Below, in pieces: positions 48,837 to 63,589 of a stretch of DNA of 63,589 nt. Within the stretch, counting starts at the first letter, position 1. The number at the start of each line of letters is the position of its first letter. The stretch comes from Beroe ovata (taxonomy: Eukaryota; Ctenophora; Nuda; Beroida; Beroidae). The translations under genes and the position numbers were made by a program. The notes beneath the pieces were generated by a model. It saw nothing but the letters and a program-made list of their open reading frames with translations, did no database searches and had not been told where the DNA came from. Location of the stretch: positions 20,430 to 84,018 of the forward strand of contig CAMPET010000220.1 of assembly GCA_946803715.1 (NCBI GenBank), read 5' to 3'.

Positions 48837-51242
48837 ATGGCATTTTGTGGCATTATCTACGGATACAGGTATGCCTGGTGGCAGTTTGCCAGGAGTATCG
48901 CACTGCTCATGGTGGTGCTAGCTGGGGCAATGCCCGGATGGAGCTATGAGCCGGTAACCGGAACCAGGATCGGACTATACCATACCTGTATGAGAGCTAT
49001 CTGCACAACCACATTCGACGGTTTGTACAAACTCAAGATGACGTCATCCAATCTTCCACACAATACGATACCCAGCAAACCCTTGTCTGATATTGACAAA
49101 CACCCCCACAATCCACATTGCAAACACTCCTAACATTACACACCCTCTCAAGTCTCATTACATGCCATCACCTGATTACACTCAATTCTCTTCCAGCAAC
49201 CAGTTCATTAGACGTGAGCGAGGCACTGGTCGTGGTGAACGGTGTGCTGGCTGTTGTTGGACCGGTGTTCATTGTCCTCAACATTGTGCTACTGACTCTG
49301 GACATTGGGGCCGAGGGACGAATCAACGGGGAGAAATACAAGACATTCGTCATCCTTAGGAACCGTGAGTCATCTTTAGGAACCGTGATTCAGGAGGATT
49401 GCTGCTTTTGGCAACCTTCCCAAGAACTCTTCAATGTAGCACTATAAAAAAATCTTATTTCCCACAGAGCACTGAACCCCTCTTTTTCCAGGAGGGCAGT
49501 TTTTCCCCATGGCTCTCGACTTCTTTACATTCATGGAGGTGCCCGTTGTGCTGGCTAACGTGGTTGTCTACATCATCATTCACATGCTCTACTACGATGC
49601 CGATAGTGAGTCATATCCTCCAATATTCGAAACTGTTCCCCCTCCCCTCTGACATATCTGATCCCCTCACCCTTCCATATTCCCCCTGATCCCCCTCTCA
49701 CTCCCTCTTCCCTCACACCCTCCCCCTCTCACTCCCGCTCCCCTCACACCCTCTCCCCTCACTCCCTCTCCCCTCACTCCCTCTTCCTCTCACTCCCACT
49801 TCCTCTCACTCCCTNCACCCCCTCACACCCCCTCCCCTCACTCCCACTCCCCTCACTCCCTCTTCCTCTCACTCCCTCTTCCTCTCACTCCCTCTCCCTC
49901 CCCACAGATTACATGCTGTACGCGTGTTTCTGGGTTTACCTCGCTGCTCTCCTCCTTCTCATGATTGTGGACGTGCACATTCTGGTTGTGAAGTGTCTAC
50001 ACCGGAGACGGGTCACGCCCCCCGAGAATATTTGGAATCCAGGGATCNGCAGTTTGCCAGGAGTATCGCACTGCTCATGGTGGTGCTAGCTGGGGCAATG
50101 CCCGGATGGAGCTATGAGCCGGTAACCGGAACCAGGATCGGACTATACCATACCTGTATGAGAGCTATCTGCACAACCACATTCGACGGTTTGTACAAAC
50201 TCAAGATGACGTCATCCAATCTTCCACACAATACGATACCCAGCAAACCCTTGTCTGATATTGACAAACACCCCCACAATCCACATTGCAAACACTCCTA
50301 ACATTACACACCCTCTCAAGTCTCATTACATGCCATCACCTGATTACACTCAATTCTCTTCCAGCAACCAGTTCATTAGACGTGAGCGAGGCACTGGTCG
50401 TGGTGAACGGTGTGCTGGCTGTTGTTGGACCGGTGTTCATTGTCCTCAACATTGTGCTACTGACTCTGGACATTGGGGCCGAGGGACGAATCAACGGGGA
50501 GAAATACAAGACATTCGTCATCCTTAGGAACCGTGAGTCATCTTTAGGAACCGTGATTCAGGAGGATTGCTGCTTTTGGCAACCTTCCCAAGAACTCTTC
50601 AATGTAGCACTATAAAAAAATCTTATTTCCCACAGAGCACTGAACCCCTCTTTTTCCAGGAGGGCAGTTTTTCCCCATGGCTCTCGACTTCTTTACATTC
50701 ATGGAGGTGCCCGTTGTGCTGGCTAACGTGGTTGTCTACATCATCATTCACATGCTCTACTACGATGCCGATAGTGAGTCATATCCTCCAATATTCGAAA
50801 CTGTTCCCCCTCCCCTCTGACATATCTGATCCCCTCACCCTTCCATATTCCCCCTGATCCCCCTCTCACTCCCTCTTCCCTCACACCCTCCCCCTCTCAC
50901 TCCCGCTCCCCTCACACCCTCTCCCCTCACNGGCAACTGTTCCCCCTCCCCTCTGACATATCTGATCCCCTCACCCTTCCCTATTCCCCCTGATCCCCCT
51001 ATCACTCCCACTCCCCTCATCCCCTCTCCCACCCCACAGATTACATGCTGTACGCGTGTTTCTGGGTTTACCTCGCTGCTCTTCTCCTCCTCATGATTGT
51101 GGACGTGCACATTCTGGTTGTGAAGTGCCTGCACCGGAGACGAGTCACGCCCCCCGAGAATATTTGGAATCCAGGGATCCTGGAGAATCCCGATCTCTAC
51201 GCTAAAGGTGGCTGGGATCTTGTTATTTCTAACGATGTTTAG
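48837..51242 (+). CDS. Claudin-superfamily-like tetraspan membrane protein (split by an assembly duplication)
   Basis: True exons appear to be 48837-49020, 49197-49364, 49492-49605 and one last exon, present incomplete at 49908-50047 and complete at 51040-51242. Exons 1-3 plus the 51040 exon sum to 669 bases, 222 residues. TM1 is SIALLMVVLAGAM. The first loop reads W(11)GLY..C....C (GWSYEPVTGTRIGLYHTCMRAIC), the claudin/PMP22 signature W-GLW-C-C. TM2 (VVVNGVLAVVGPVFIVLNIV), TM3 (VPVVLANVVVYIIIHML) and TM4 (YACFWVYLAALLLLMIV) follow, then a basic tail. Function as a junctional or channel-associated protein is inferred. ATG 48837 is chosen because an upstream ATG is followed directly by a stop. 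An intron at 48870 (ACAGGTATGC) is possible. Confidence 0.7.
50049..50930. repeat. Second copy of 48881-49762, assembly duplication bounded by Ns
   Basis: Offset is exactly 1168 bases; exons and introns look identical across 882 bases, and the copy begins directly after the N at 50048 and stops directly before the N at 50931. The sequence after the second N again restarts inside the same intron. Identical introns and N borders mean overlapping contigs laid end to end. The two versions of the last exon differ by a few silent changes, which suggests two alleles. Confidence 0.9.
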
Positions 51243-51996
51243 GTTAGCGTTGTGTCTTGTTCCATCTCCAGTTGTAGGTTGTGTGTGTATGTGTGCATCC
51301 TTGTGTCTGTGTTTGTTGTTTGGGGAAAGATATTCCCTTCTCGGATATGTAGAGCGTGTAATTCATAGGATCATTCCATCTTCTGCTCGGAGAATCATGC
51401 GAGTTAGTTAGAGCATATCATGTGATCAGTGCAGCCTCTATAGCACCCTTTCTCATTTTCTTTCCGCTTTTCGGAGCCCACCTGTGATCATGAAAGCCCT
51501 GTTCTGCTGACCATTATGATTTGAGCCTTATTTTCTGTCCATGAGACTGACAAGTTAGTTCCTGCAGGAACGTGGATAAACAATGAAGACATCTGGGCCT
51601 GAATCTTCTCAATCTCTTTCTCTCTCTCTCTAGAACATTCTCTCTAAATCACTCTCGGACTTGTGCTCTTCTTCCACAATAGAAGAGTCGCTACAATCGA
51701 GTTCTTGAATTCATTGATGAAAGTTATACAAGTGTTATCGATACTTGAATATAAGTATAACATTGATTAGATAACAATTTTATCAATAATACAGTTTCGG
51801 AATATCCAATCTTTGATTGTCACGAAAGTCGTGCTCCATATGAAATCCCAAAACTCTCAATCAGCATCTCCTGCTATCTTCCCAGTAATATTCGCGTGAA
51901 ATTTAGCAAACATAGTAAAATATTACTCTTAATATATGATTTGTCATGTTTTATGCTATGAATTTTTCAATAAAACGGTGATCGAGTCTCTCAGTT
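51243..51996. other. Spacer between convergent claudin-like and BSX genes
   Basis: No coding exon seen. Contains a (TC)n tract near 51612-51634 and AATAAA at about 51970 on the plus strand. Confidence 0.4.
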
Positions 51997-55088
<3,092 letters not shown>

Positions 55089-55811
55089 GGTTGTGGATAA
55101 CTAACGGTGTTCACTGACGGTGAAGTGGCGGTGCAGTAGCGGTGTTCTAGCGAATCACGAATCACGGAACTTATCAGTGGACAAAATGCTTAGTCGAGCA
55201 CTATGCTCGTACTTTTGGAGCGCCAATGATTTACGATTCGCTTGTCACGTGATTTCTGGAATAAGCCCATCAGCTTAGCCAGAATGACGGTTTGCGTTAG
55301 CCATCACGCGTGAGTATTCACCCTCACCCACATGCGCACCGGCGGATTAATTGTGTTTTGTCTGGAGAGATTAAAACAATGGGATCTATTATATGTGCTG
55401 TAGTACCTACATCCATAGCTGGACAAATCATGACCTTATCCTCCTTGCAATTATCCCGATATATCTATCATAAAGTGTGATTGTGGACAAGCCGCATTTT
55501 AGGTGCATTTCCCACTTATTGTTCAATTATAATCGAATCGGAGCAAGATGTTGAACAATCGCAGATAATTTGTACTCATTGTCCACCCATTATAGTTGAC
55601 GTATTACGAGGGATTGAACTCTCATAAAGCTTGTCAGGGTTTGAACCATGCTGTTTTCATAACCTTGCGGACAGTAACTTATTATAGAACGTGGCAATCT
55701 TCCAATAGTGACAGATAGAACTAAAACAAAATGTGTCAAGCTACTCTGTAGAATCACTAAACCACAAACTATGAAGCACTTCTAAATAGTCCCTCGAAAC
55801 TCAAAGTCCCA
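55089..55811. other. Upstream region of BSX / downstream region of TSR-like gene
   Basis: 724 bases between the BSX start and the stop of the next minus-strand gene. No exon seen; the BSX promoter should lie in the left part. Confidence 0.4.
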
Positions 55812-58800
55812 CTAATCTTCACAGCAGAATCCAGATTGAATCCTGTACTCTTCTTGGCACGCTTTGGGTGTGCAATCACGTGACTCTGTGTTGACACAGT
55901 TAGCGTCACATCCAGTGATATCACGCCACGGCGTGCAGATGCAGTCGGGTACCTCCTCATTACCCTCCTCTGGGAGGGTCAGAGAGGCGGGTGTGTCACT
56001 GTCAGTGCTTGTGCCGTTACCTGTGTGACGGGGTGTGTTAGTGAGAGGGTGTGTTAGTGAGTGGGTGTGTTAGTGAGAGGGTGTGTTCACTAACATGTGT
56101 GGGTTAGTGAGAGTGTGGGTNATTATGAAGTGATTATGTGGGTAATCAGCAGGTCATTACCTCCGGAGCAGCATGGTTCTAGTATTGGTTTCTCCTCGAT
56201 ATCACATTGGTCCACACAGTCTCGTATCATGCTTGCATCGCAAGTTTCTTTGCACCTCCAGGGGGAACACTCGCACGGCTTTTCACAGCAAGCCTCCAGA
56301 ATGGGCTTTTCCTCGATATCACATTGGTCTTCACATTCTCGAATCATTGTGGCATCACAGTTCTCCTTACAATGCCACTCAGTGCATTGGCATGAGATTG
56401 GTTCAATTTGTTCTCCGAGGTCACAGCAAGCCTCCAGAATGGGCTTTTCCTCGATATCACATTGGTTTTCACATTCTCGAATCATCGTGGCATCACAGTT
56501 CTCCTTACATCTCCACTCAGTGCATTGGCATGAGGTTGGTTCAATTTGTTCTCCGAGGTCACAACAAGGCTCCAGAATGGGCTTTTCCTCGATATCGCAT
56601 TGGCCTTCACATTCTCGAATCATTGTGGCATCACAGTTCTCCTTACATCTCCACTCGGTGCATTGGCATGAGATCGCCCCGACTATTTCTCCAAGGTCAC
56701 AGCAAGGCTCAAGTATGGGTTTCTCCTCAATGTCACAGCTGTGAGTACAGTCTCGGACCATAGTGGCGTCACAGCTCTCCTTACACCGCCAATCAGAACA
56801 GATACACTCGTCTGTGCAGCAGTCACTCGAGCCGTACTTTATCTGAGAATGGAGGGAGTTAGTCTTGAAATAGTAGAAACTGATGTCACTTCGTTGCCCT
56901 AAAAGCAAAACTTTTCTGTGATTGTAGCAGATTGGTGTCATCGTTAAGGGGGAACTTAGCATTGGTGTCATCATGGATGTAGCGATGGTGTCAATACACG
57001 TGTATTTCCCTACCTCAACATCACAGGCGGCAGGTCCACAAGTCCTAACGTAGCTGTTGTCACATCTCGGGTTGCAGATCCAGTCGGTACACTGGCATCC
57101 CTCTACGGATCATTATGATATTAGTGTGATGTCGCGAGAATCAAGCGAAATATGTATCATCTGTGGACCTTGTAGAAAATGATTTTGAACAACACGCTCT
57201 ACTGATGGCAATGTATATAGTATGACCATTGAACAATGTCAGTATTTAAGAGTAATGCTGGGTGCAAAAGTGTAAGTGTATCCAGGTTGGCCAGCGTGAG
57301 AAAGAGTTCGATGGTCAGAGTTTGCTTCTGTGTAAGTGTATGCAATGGATGAGCACTCACGGCACTCGGGGGCATCGTCNTGAGCACAGCCACCCTGCGC
57401 CTCTTGGTGACACGCCACTGCCACCCAGTCGCCACACTCGCACCCATCTACTGCTGGAGTCGTGGAGTTGTGACTTGTTGTGACCTCACAGCAGGAGGTT
57501 TCCACGTTCTTCTGCTCCTGATCACAGCTTGGTGGATCGCATGATCGGGACATTCCGAAACAGTCGGCGGAGCACTCCCACGGTCCGCACTCGCACTCCC
57601 CACTCGCTACTCTCTCATCCTCTGACGGGGAGAGAGAGATTACACTCACACATTAGTGTATCATAACCCGACCCTTGATCGTCCCTTGTCATAGATGAGT
57701 AGATGGTACACCACGGTATGCCAATTTAGAAAATACTGCAGCTAGTTCAGACTAGCTTGGAACTTTGGTCATAAATTCAAAATCAGATAGTTTTGGTGGA
57801 TCAGAAACTGCATACGTTCGTACTAGCTGGTCTTTCTTCAATTGGCATGCGAAGAGTGGATACATGTGATGTATGTATTTGCCCCTAATTCCCCTGATGA
57901 TGTGATTGTTTTTACCATTTTGGGGGTATACTGGCGGTTGCCTGATGTTCCAATTTTTGCGAATTTCCATTTTCCAGCGATTAGGTGCGACTTTATATCG
58001 AATAAGATAAATAGTGTAGTAGCCGTTACCGCCCAATATGTCTGATGAATTATACCTCTCGATAGTGTGTGAGCTCTGCCATCTTGTGAACCCCTCATTA
58101 CCACGTGATTATCGAGTGATTATGAAGTGATTATGAAGTGATTATGTGGGTAATCAGCAGGTAATTACCTCCGGAGCAGCATGGTTCTAGTATTGGTTTC
58201 TCCTCGATATCACATTGGTCCGCACAGTCTCGTATCATGCTTGCATCGCAAGTTTCTTTGCACCTCCAAGGGGAACATTCGCACGGCTTTTCACAGCAAG
58301 CCTCCAGAATGGGCTTTTCCTCAATATCGCATTGGTTTTCACATTCTCGAATCATCGTGGCATCACAGTTCTCCTTACAATGCCATTCGGTGCATTGGCA
58401 TGAGGTTGGTTCAATTTGTTCTCCGAGGTCACAACAAGGCTCCAGAATAGGCTTTTCCTCGATATCGCATTGGTTTTCACATTCTCGAATCATTGTGGCA
58501 TCACAGTTCTCCTTACATCTCCACTCAGTGCATTGGCATATGATCGTCCCGACTATTTCTCCAAGGTCACAACAAGGCTCCAGAATGGGCTTTTCCTCAA
58601 TGTCACAGCTGTGAGTACAGTCTCGGACCATAGTGGCGTCACAGCTCTCCTTACACCGCCAATCAGAACAGATACACTCGTCTGTGCAGCAGTCACTCGA
58701 GCCGTACTTTATCTGAGAATGGGAGGGGGTTAGTCTTGAAATAGTAGAAACTGATGTCACTTCGTTACCCTAAAAGTAAAACTTTTCTGTGATTGTAGCA

Positions 58801-61800
58801 GATTGGTGTCATCGTTAAGATGGTGTCAATACACGTGTGTCTCCCTACCTCAACATCACAGGCGGCAGGTCCACAAGTCCTAACATAGCTGTTGTCACAC
58901 CTCGGGTTGCAGATCCAGTCGGTACACTGGCATCCCTCTACGGATCATTATGATGTTAGTGTGATGTCGCGAGAATCAAGCGAAATATGTCGGCGGACCT
59001 TATACATTGTAGAAAATGATTTTGAACAACACACTCTACTATGATGGCAATGTATGACCATTAAGCAATGTCAGTATTTGAGAGTAATATGCTGGGTGCA
59101 AAAGTTTGAGTGTATCCAGGCTGGCCAGCGTGAGAAAGAGTTCGATGATCAGAGTTTGCCTCTGTGTAAGTGAGTGAAATGGATGAGCACTCACGGCACT
59201 CGGGGGCATCGTCTGGGTATCTCGGACACTTGACCGCCATCTCGAACTTGCCAGCGGGGCACTTGTCACGTGACACTTTACAGACGGGATCGCGACACAT
59301 ACAGTCCCTGAATCGAGGTCGGGTCTTCATGATACACGACTTCTCCCCACAGTCAGGTGTCGACCAATCGCTCCACCCTGTGAGATATCGGGTGAATAAA
59401 GAGGACGAGGTGTCCTGGTCTCAGTGGTGAGTGCCCCACTCAGAGTGCGTCTGAGTCAGGGAATCAGGGTACTTCCTCCTGAAATCCATGGTATGGTTCC
59501 ACTGCCAGGGAATTGACTTGATTGTTCGAATTGGGGCTGGTTCAGACAAGGTATTTGGGATGGACTTTGAGCTTCCTACGCAGGGAATATCAATGGTTAA
59601 ATTGGCAAATCTGAAATCTCTGCTAGCTCAACTCCAATTACCTGCATCACAATCCTCGCTATCAGAGTAGACTGTGTCCAGTGGACACCTGGAGCCATCC
59701 ACATAGACATCATTGGTGTCAACACACCGACACTCACGTGTCTTCTGCTTCTCACAGTTGGTGTCACACTCAGACCACTCTGACCACTCAGATACTTCGA
59801 CTGTTATAGAGGGGGTGTCAATAGTCAGAAATTTTGCATTTCAATTTCATAGATCAGTTCGCATCGGAAACTCAAGAAGAAGTTGTTGTTTCATTTATTT
59901 CATTGCTTCCGCCCTTCACACAAATGTCTACTCACATTCCTTGGTGCTGCACACCTCAACTTCCGTTGAGAGTCCGCCCAAATACCCGCACTCGGCCTCC
60001 GCCTCCGCCGCGTCGTGGTTACCGAACTCATCTGTTCCCCATGATATGGTGCTGCTGAACTTGCACAGACACTTCCGTGTTCGGATGACAGTCGACTCGG
60101 TACAGAGTTCCTCGCTGCACCCTCCCTCCCATGGCCCCCATACTGAAGCAGNGTTGTTGAGAGAGAGGGCATGGTTTGGAGTGGTTGGGTTAGAAGGGTT
60201 CATTTAGAGGGGGGTGCTACAGAGTCACACTATCATAATCACGAGATACTAACCTCTGTCACAGGGTATAGATTCAGTGGGCTCTCCACTACACTCGTCT
60301 CTGTAGAGTGGACTCTGCCCGGGCTCCAGACACGCGCATTGTCGGGTACGTGTTTTCTGACATGTTCTCAGTGTGTCACATGCAGTGAACCCGGACCAGT
60401 TGCTCCACTCGACTGTCGGGTGTTAGGAACAGTCAGTGGTTTAGTGTGGGAAACAGTTTGAGTTAGTTGGGTGGACCAGGGGTGATGAATCGAGAGTTGG
60501 AAGTGTGGTTGTCAGGGGAATGTGGTTGTCAGGGGAGTCTGGTTGTCAGGGGGAGTCTGGTTGTTAGGGGGAGTGTGGTTGTCAGTGGATGTGTGGTTGT
60601 CAGGGGAATCGGAAGTGTGGTTGTCAGTGGATGTGTGGTTGTCAGGGGAAGTGTGGTTGTCAAGGGAGGTGTGGTTGTCAGGTGAAGTGTGGTTGTCAAG
60701 GGAAGTGTGGTTGTCAGGGACAGTGTGTCGATACTCACAAGGCAGTGCCGGTGGACACGCGACCTGTTCTCCGTCTGTGGTCGGTCTCTTATCCTCATCA
60801 CATGTGCCCTTGTGCCAGTACGGGGTACACCGGCAAATGGAGGGACGGCGTGTGAGCATGGTGGCGACACACTTCTTCTCGCTACACGTGACTTGAGGTG
60901 GCTCCTCCCACTCACACTCGCCTGGGGATTGAGGGGGTGTTAGCGTGTGAGGGAGAGGGGTTAGATTGAGAAAATATTTGACAGAGAGATGGTCTGGGCA
61001 GAGATGAACTGTATGGGATGTGTTAAAGTTAGACTGATAGAGGCGGCAGGCGATACACTGAAGGTGGGAATGGAGTGTGTCAGTGTTGCTGTGTACACTG
61101 TACTTACATGGGGGTCCAGGACAAGAGACAACTCTGAAGTACAGGTCTCCCTCACAACTGAGATGTTAATGAGGTCATCAATTAACGGTTCATTACGCAA
61201 TTAGTGATTGCTCAATTAGCAGGTTGCACTCACTGGTCATTTGACATCTTGATACCAGGGTTCTGTGCACACCCACACTGCCTGTACTCTGCTGTCTTGG
61301 GATAGCACTGTCCAACTTGTTGAGGAGGACACGGCTTTCTCTGCCACTCTCCCCATTCTACAGAAATAAGAGTGGTAGAAGTGAGTAGTGAGTGGTCGGG
61401 CGAAATTAGTGGATAACTCAACTACCAAAGCTGCTTGTTATTGTTGTCCTAATGTTGTTTTATTGCTCTCGTAATGTTGTCTCAATGTTGTGTTATTCCG
61501 AAACCATTTCAATGGGCCCTCACAACACTTCCAAGAAGACTTCCTGTCTTCCCATACATCAACTCAGTACCTGAAGCACAATCCCGCGTTTCCTCTGCGA
61601 CCCCTCCCGGACACTTAGAAACGTCCGAGTCGTGGATTTGTCGTCCGTCGAAACACGCACATCGCCGAGTCCGTGTCTGTTGGCAGTTTCCGTCACAGTT
61701 ATCCGGCGTCCACGGTCCCCAATCGCTCCACTTGGCTGAGAGGGGGGAAGGATGGGAGTGAAGCTTTGATTCTGTCGACCCTCAGTCGTCATAGCAATCT

Positions 61801-63589
61801 CACTAATCCCTATAGGTATCATGAGTGTGCTATAAGCACACCTATCGCTCTATACTTACAGGGTTCCACTTGGCAGTATTTCCTATCGGGTTTCATCTGG
61901 TCGGGGTCACACTGTCCCTCGTACCACCATGGTGTGCACGTGCAAGTTGGATCCCCGCCAACTGCCCATCCCTCTTCATCCTCGTTACAGGTCTTCTTGC
62001 ACACCGCACTTGTGCCCCCAACCACACCACACGAACCTATAGGGAGGCGATGTGGGAGTCATAGCAACATTCGTGTTTGAAATGTTGATGTTGTTCCTTT
62101 GTCTGTTCTTATAGTTAAGATAACACCAGTCACTCTTGTTATTCACTTCATTCATATTCTTCAGCGGCATTTTATAGCCTTAGGATTCTTTATAATCTTG
62201 TAATCATTTGATGCGCTGAAATTCTTACATTTCTCAGGAACATTGCAGAGGAATGAAGCTTTGGACGGCTCGAAACCACACTTGAAATCGTCCACTAGGA
62301 ACTTGGACTGATCAGCGGGATTGATACAGTAACAGAACCGAACTCTCTTGACGTCGGGAGTGCAGTCTCCCACTGGGAGGGTAGCCGGACACTCCTCATG
62401 GTGGATCCAGTCGCCCCACTCTGCAGACAATGAATAGATGAGGGTGACTTATAGGTGAGAGTATGGTGACCTATAGGTGAGTGTGGGGTGACTTATACTT
62501 ATAGGTGAGTGTGGGGTGACTTATAGGTGAGGGTGGGGTGACTTATAGGAGAGGGTGAAGTGTGGGTAAGTGTGAGGGGTATATCAGTTTGTGGCCCACC
62601 ATATACAATGGTGGTCTACCATATTGATATATATATAGGGGCTTGGTATTTGGTTAAGTTGCTATAGCTGGTTGCATAGCAGAAGGTTCTCTGTGTTTAC
62701 CTGACGCGCAATTTCTGACATCTGTGTGATCATCCACCAAGTTACAGAGCGCTGGTCTGATCTCGAATGAGTTGTCCCGGTCATCACACATGCACTTTCC
62801 ACTGCGTTCTTGTTTGCACGCCTCATCACACTCTGACCACGTGCTCCACTCTGCTCTGGTCAGGCAGGACCTCTCCTCAGACCCACCAGACGGGGAGAGA
62901 CCACAGATTTGGTTGGAGACGGTAGTTCGACTACCGGTGCTCGGGTCGAGACATTTACACGTTCGTGTACGTGTTTTCCAACATGTTTCGTCACAGTTAC
63001 TCCACTCCCCTTCCTCCAAATCTGAAAGTGTTATGAGTGTTCCAAAAAAATCTCGCAGTGTGTCATTGCGTACCGCATGGCATTAGCACATGTCTGCTAT
63101 TGGTCCAATTACCACTAGTGGTCACCAATGGCCCATTGCTGATCCACTTTACCTGTTTGACAGTCCTGCGTCTCTACGGCCATCTCCATATCGCAGATGT
63201 CAGGAGAGACAATTCGAGTGAGACACATGCACGTCTCTGTTCGTGTCCGTGTGCAAGTTGCTGCATCACACTCACCCCACTCACCCCACTCAACCGTGTC
63301 TACAGGGATGTGAGTAGAGGGTGTGTGAGGGGTTAAGGGGATATCGGGTTGAGGGGGCTCCTATAAGGGCCTGGGCGGGGGCTGATATTTGAACAGAACC
63401 CCCATTACATCATCCCGATAACATTGTTAGTGTTACTCACAGCAGGGCACAGTTTCATCCTCGACATCACATCCGGGTGGGTCACAGTCTCTCCATCTGA
63501 ACTGCCGACAATTGTCCCCACATTGGTCCACGTAGTCCCACGCTGTACACTTGCAATCTGAGGTGGGGTGTGTGTGTGTGTGTGTGTGT
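55812..63589 (-). CDS. Large secreted cysteine-rich mosaic protein with TSR-like modules (5' part outside window)
   Basis: Extracellular protein built from one-exon modules. Modules read from right to left: CKCTAWDYVDQCG...CC (about 63443-63560), EWGEWGECD (63155-63303), SNCDETCWKTRTRTC with EWSTWSECDEAC (62700-63023), EWGDWIHHEECP (62210-62422), CTCTPWWYEGQCD (61860-62035), KWSDWGPWTPDNCDGNC (61571-61738), EWGEWQRKPC (61240-61358), CRCTPYWHKGTCD (60740-60922), EWSNWSGFTACD (60253-60412), WGPWEGGCSEE (59938-60150), SEWSEWSECDTNC (59650-59800), GWSDWSTPDCG (59200-59380), CQCTDWICNPRCD (58850-58935), tandem 46-residue repeats (58170-58713), CECGPWECSADC (57362-57621). The final exon 55812-55969 ends SGFCCED and then a stop. 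WxxW and RxRxC patterns are thrombospondin type-1. No membrane segment is seen. Likely matrix or adhesion role, inferred. Confidence 0.8.
56122..57379. repeat. Probable alternative-allele contig duplicating 58110-59213
   Basis: Bounded by Ns at 56121 and 57380. Its text is colinear with 58110-59213 (same exon starts, same intron phrases, same exit at GGGGGCATCGTC) with scattered substitutions and indels. It carries five copies of the 46-residue repeat (exon 56161-56842) where the other version (58170-58713) has four. Either a haplotype contig placed in tandem or a recent real duplication; the N borders favour the first. Confidence 0.72.
58170..58713 (-). repeat. Tandem 46-residue cysteine repeats within one exon
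   Basis: Four units of the form CxCTEWxCKENCDATMIREC followed by xxQCDIEEKPILEPCC, each about 138 bases. DNA identity between neighbouring units is very high. First and last units are more diverged (CICSDWRCKESC and CECSPWRCKETC). Each unit has eight cysteines ending in a CC pair. The same layout recurs, diverged, in single exons elsewhere in the gene. Confidence 0.85.
60485..60726. repeat. GTGTGGTTGTCAGGGGAA minisatellite in an intron
   Basis: Roughly a dozen units of 18-21 bases, variants of GTGTGGTTGTCAGGGGAA, lie in the intron next to the exon at 60740-60922. All six frames stay open through much of it, giving Trp-Leu-Ser-Gly or Asp-Asn-His-Thr repeats that I regard as artefacts. It ends within 15 bases of the splice donor region. 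Confidence 0.85.
62440..62580. repeat. GGGTGACTTATAGGTGAGAGT tandem repeat in an intron
   Basis: Five to six units of a 20-28 base motif containing GTGACTTATAGGTGAG. Each unit contains the splice-donor-like GGTGAG. Located in an intron of the TSR-like gene. Confidence 0.8.
63569..63589. repeat. (TG)n at the right edge
   Basis: Pure TG run reaching the end of the window, so its length is unknown. It lies immediately upstream (in gene direction) of the exon encoding CKCTAW. Confidence 0.9.

Noticed and set aside
48881-50930. Tandem duplication of the claudin-like gene
   Set aside because: Introns are identical and both copies are bounded by Ns, so an assembly overlap is the simpler explanation.
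56097-56763. Plus-strand open frames of about 200 residues rich in Ser/His with internal repeats
   Set aside because: Antisense shadows of the tandem cysteine repeats; the minus strand has the spliced, motif-bearing frame.
58170-58713. CRISPR-like or satellite array
   Set aside because: Units are 138 bases, coding, and vary mainly within codons; there are no spacers.
60485-60726. CRISPR array
   Set aside because: Short contiguous units without unique spacers, in an animal intron.
60467-60915. Trp-Leu-Ser-Gly and Asp-Asn-His-Thr repeat proteins
   Set aside because: Generated by an intronic 18-21 base minisatellite open in all frames.

Overview
The window is nuclear DNA from an animal. Genes have several short exons with GT-AG introns, and (CA/TG)n microsatellites are everywhere. 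Recognisable genes include a BSX/Bsh homeobox gene, porcupine, SIRT6, OS-9 and RPB7. Short spacing between genes, a repeated DSL-type receptor, a large thrombospondin-like cysteine-rich protein and a BarBsh-type homeobox gene would fit a sponge or another early-branching invertebrate. That placement is inference; I cannot name the species. Isolated single N bases mark contig joins, and at least three of them sit beside duplicated sequence.

Layout, left to right. 64-2441 (+): 3' part of a PNPLA8-type phospholipase. 2807-3848 (+): mitochondrial ribosomal protein uL10m. 4045-9139 (+): a Tim44/mL45-like mitochondrial protein with a 2.7 kb intron. That intron holds a complete opposite-strand gene (7902-7931 joined to 5630-7444) for a transmembrane DSL-repeat receptor whose tail carries ITAM/ITIM-like tyrosine motifs. 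9419-10195 (+): intronless leucine-rich-repeat gene. Two inverted copies of a 144 bp MITE flank this stretch. 10889-23140 (-): multi-PDZ scaffold ending in a class I PDZ ligand. 25160-29723 (+): porcupine, with an intronless amidase gene (28096-29409) inside its last intron. 30378-33565 (-): SAXO5/TEX45-like axonemal protein. 35864-47012 (+): head-to-tail SIRT6, uS14m, OS-9, RPB7 and a short MYPT C-terminal-like protein. 48837-51242 (+): claudin-like tetraspan, partly duplicated by assembly. 51997-55088 (-): BSX/Bsh homeobox gene. 55812-63589 (-): cysteine-rich, TSR-like mosaic protein running off the right edge.

Functional links: three genes (uL10m, the mL45-like gene, uS14m) concern the mitochondrial ribosome. 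Porcupine serves Wnt lipidation and OS-9 serves ER quality control, so both act in the ER. The other genes are unrelated housekeeping, ciliary, adhesion or regulatory genes. The most unusual item is the nested DSL receptor with repeated YATL...YNHL modules; next are the bacterial-style amidase in the porcupine intron and the tandem cysteine-rich repeat whose copy number differs between two assembled versions. Exon boundaries were read by eye from splice sites, reading phase and homology recalled from known families. For SIRT6, uS14m, OS-9, RPB7, porcupine, uL10m, BSX, the MYPT-like, SAXO-like and claudin-like genes, the summed exon lengths are exact multiples of three.
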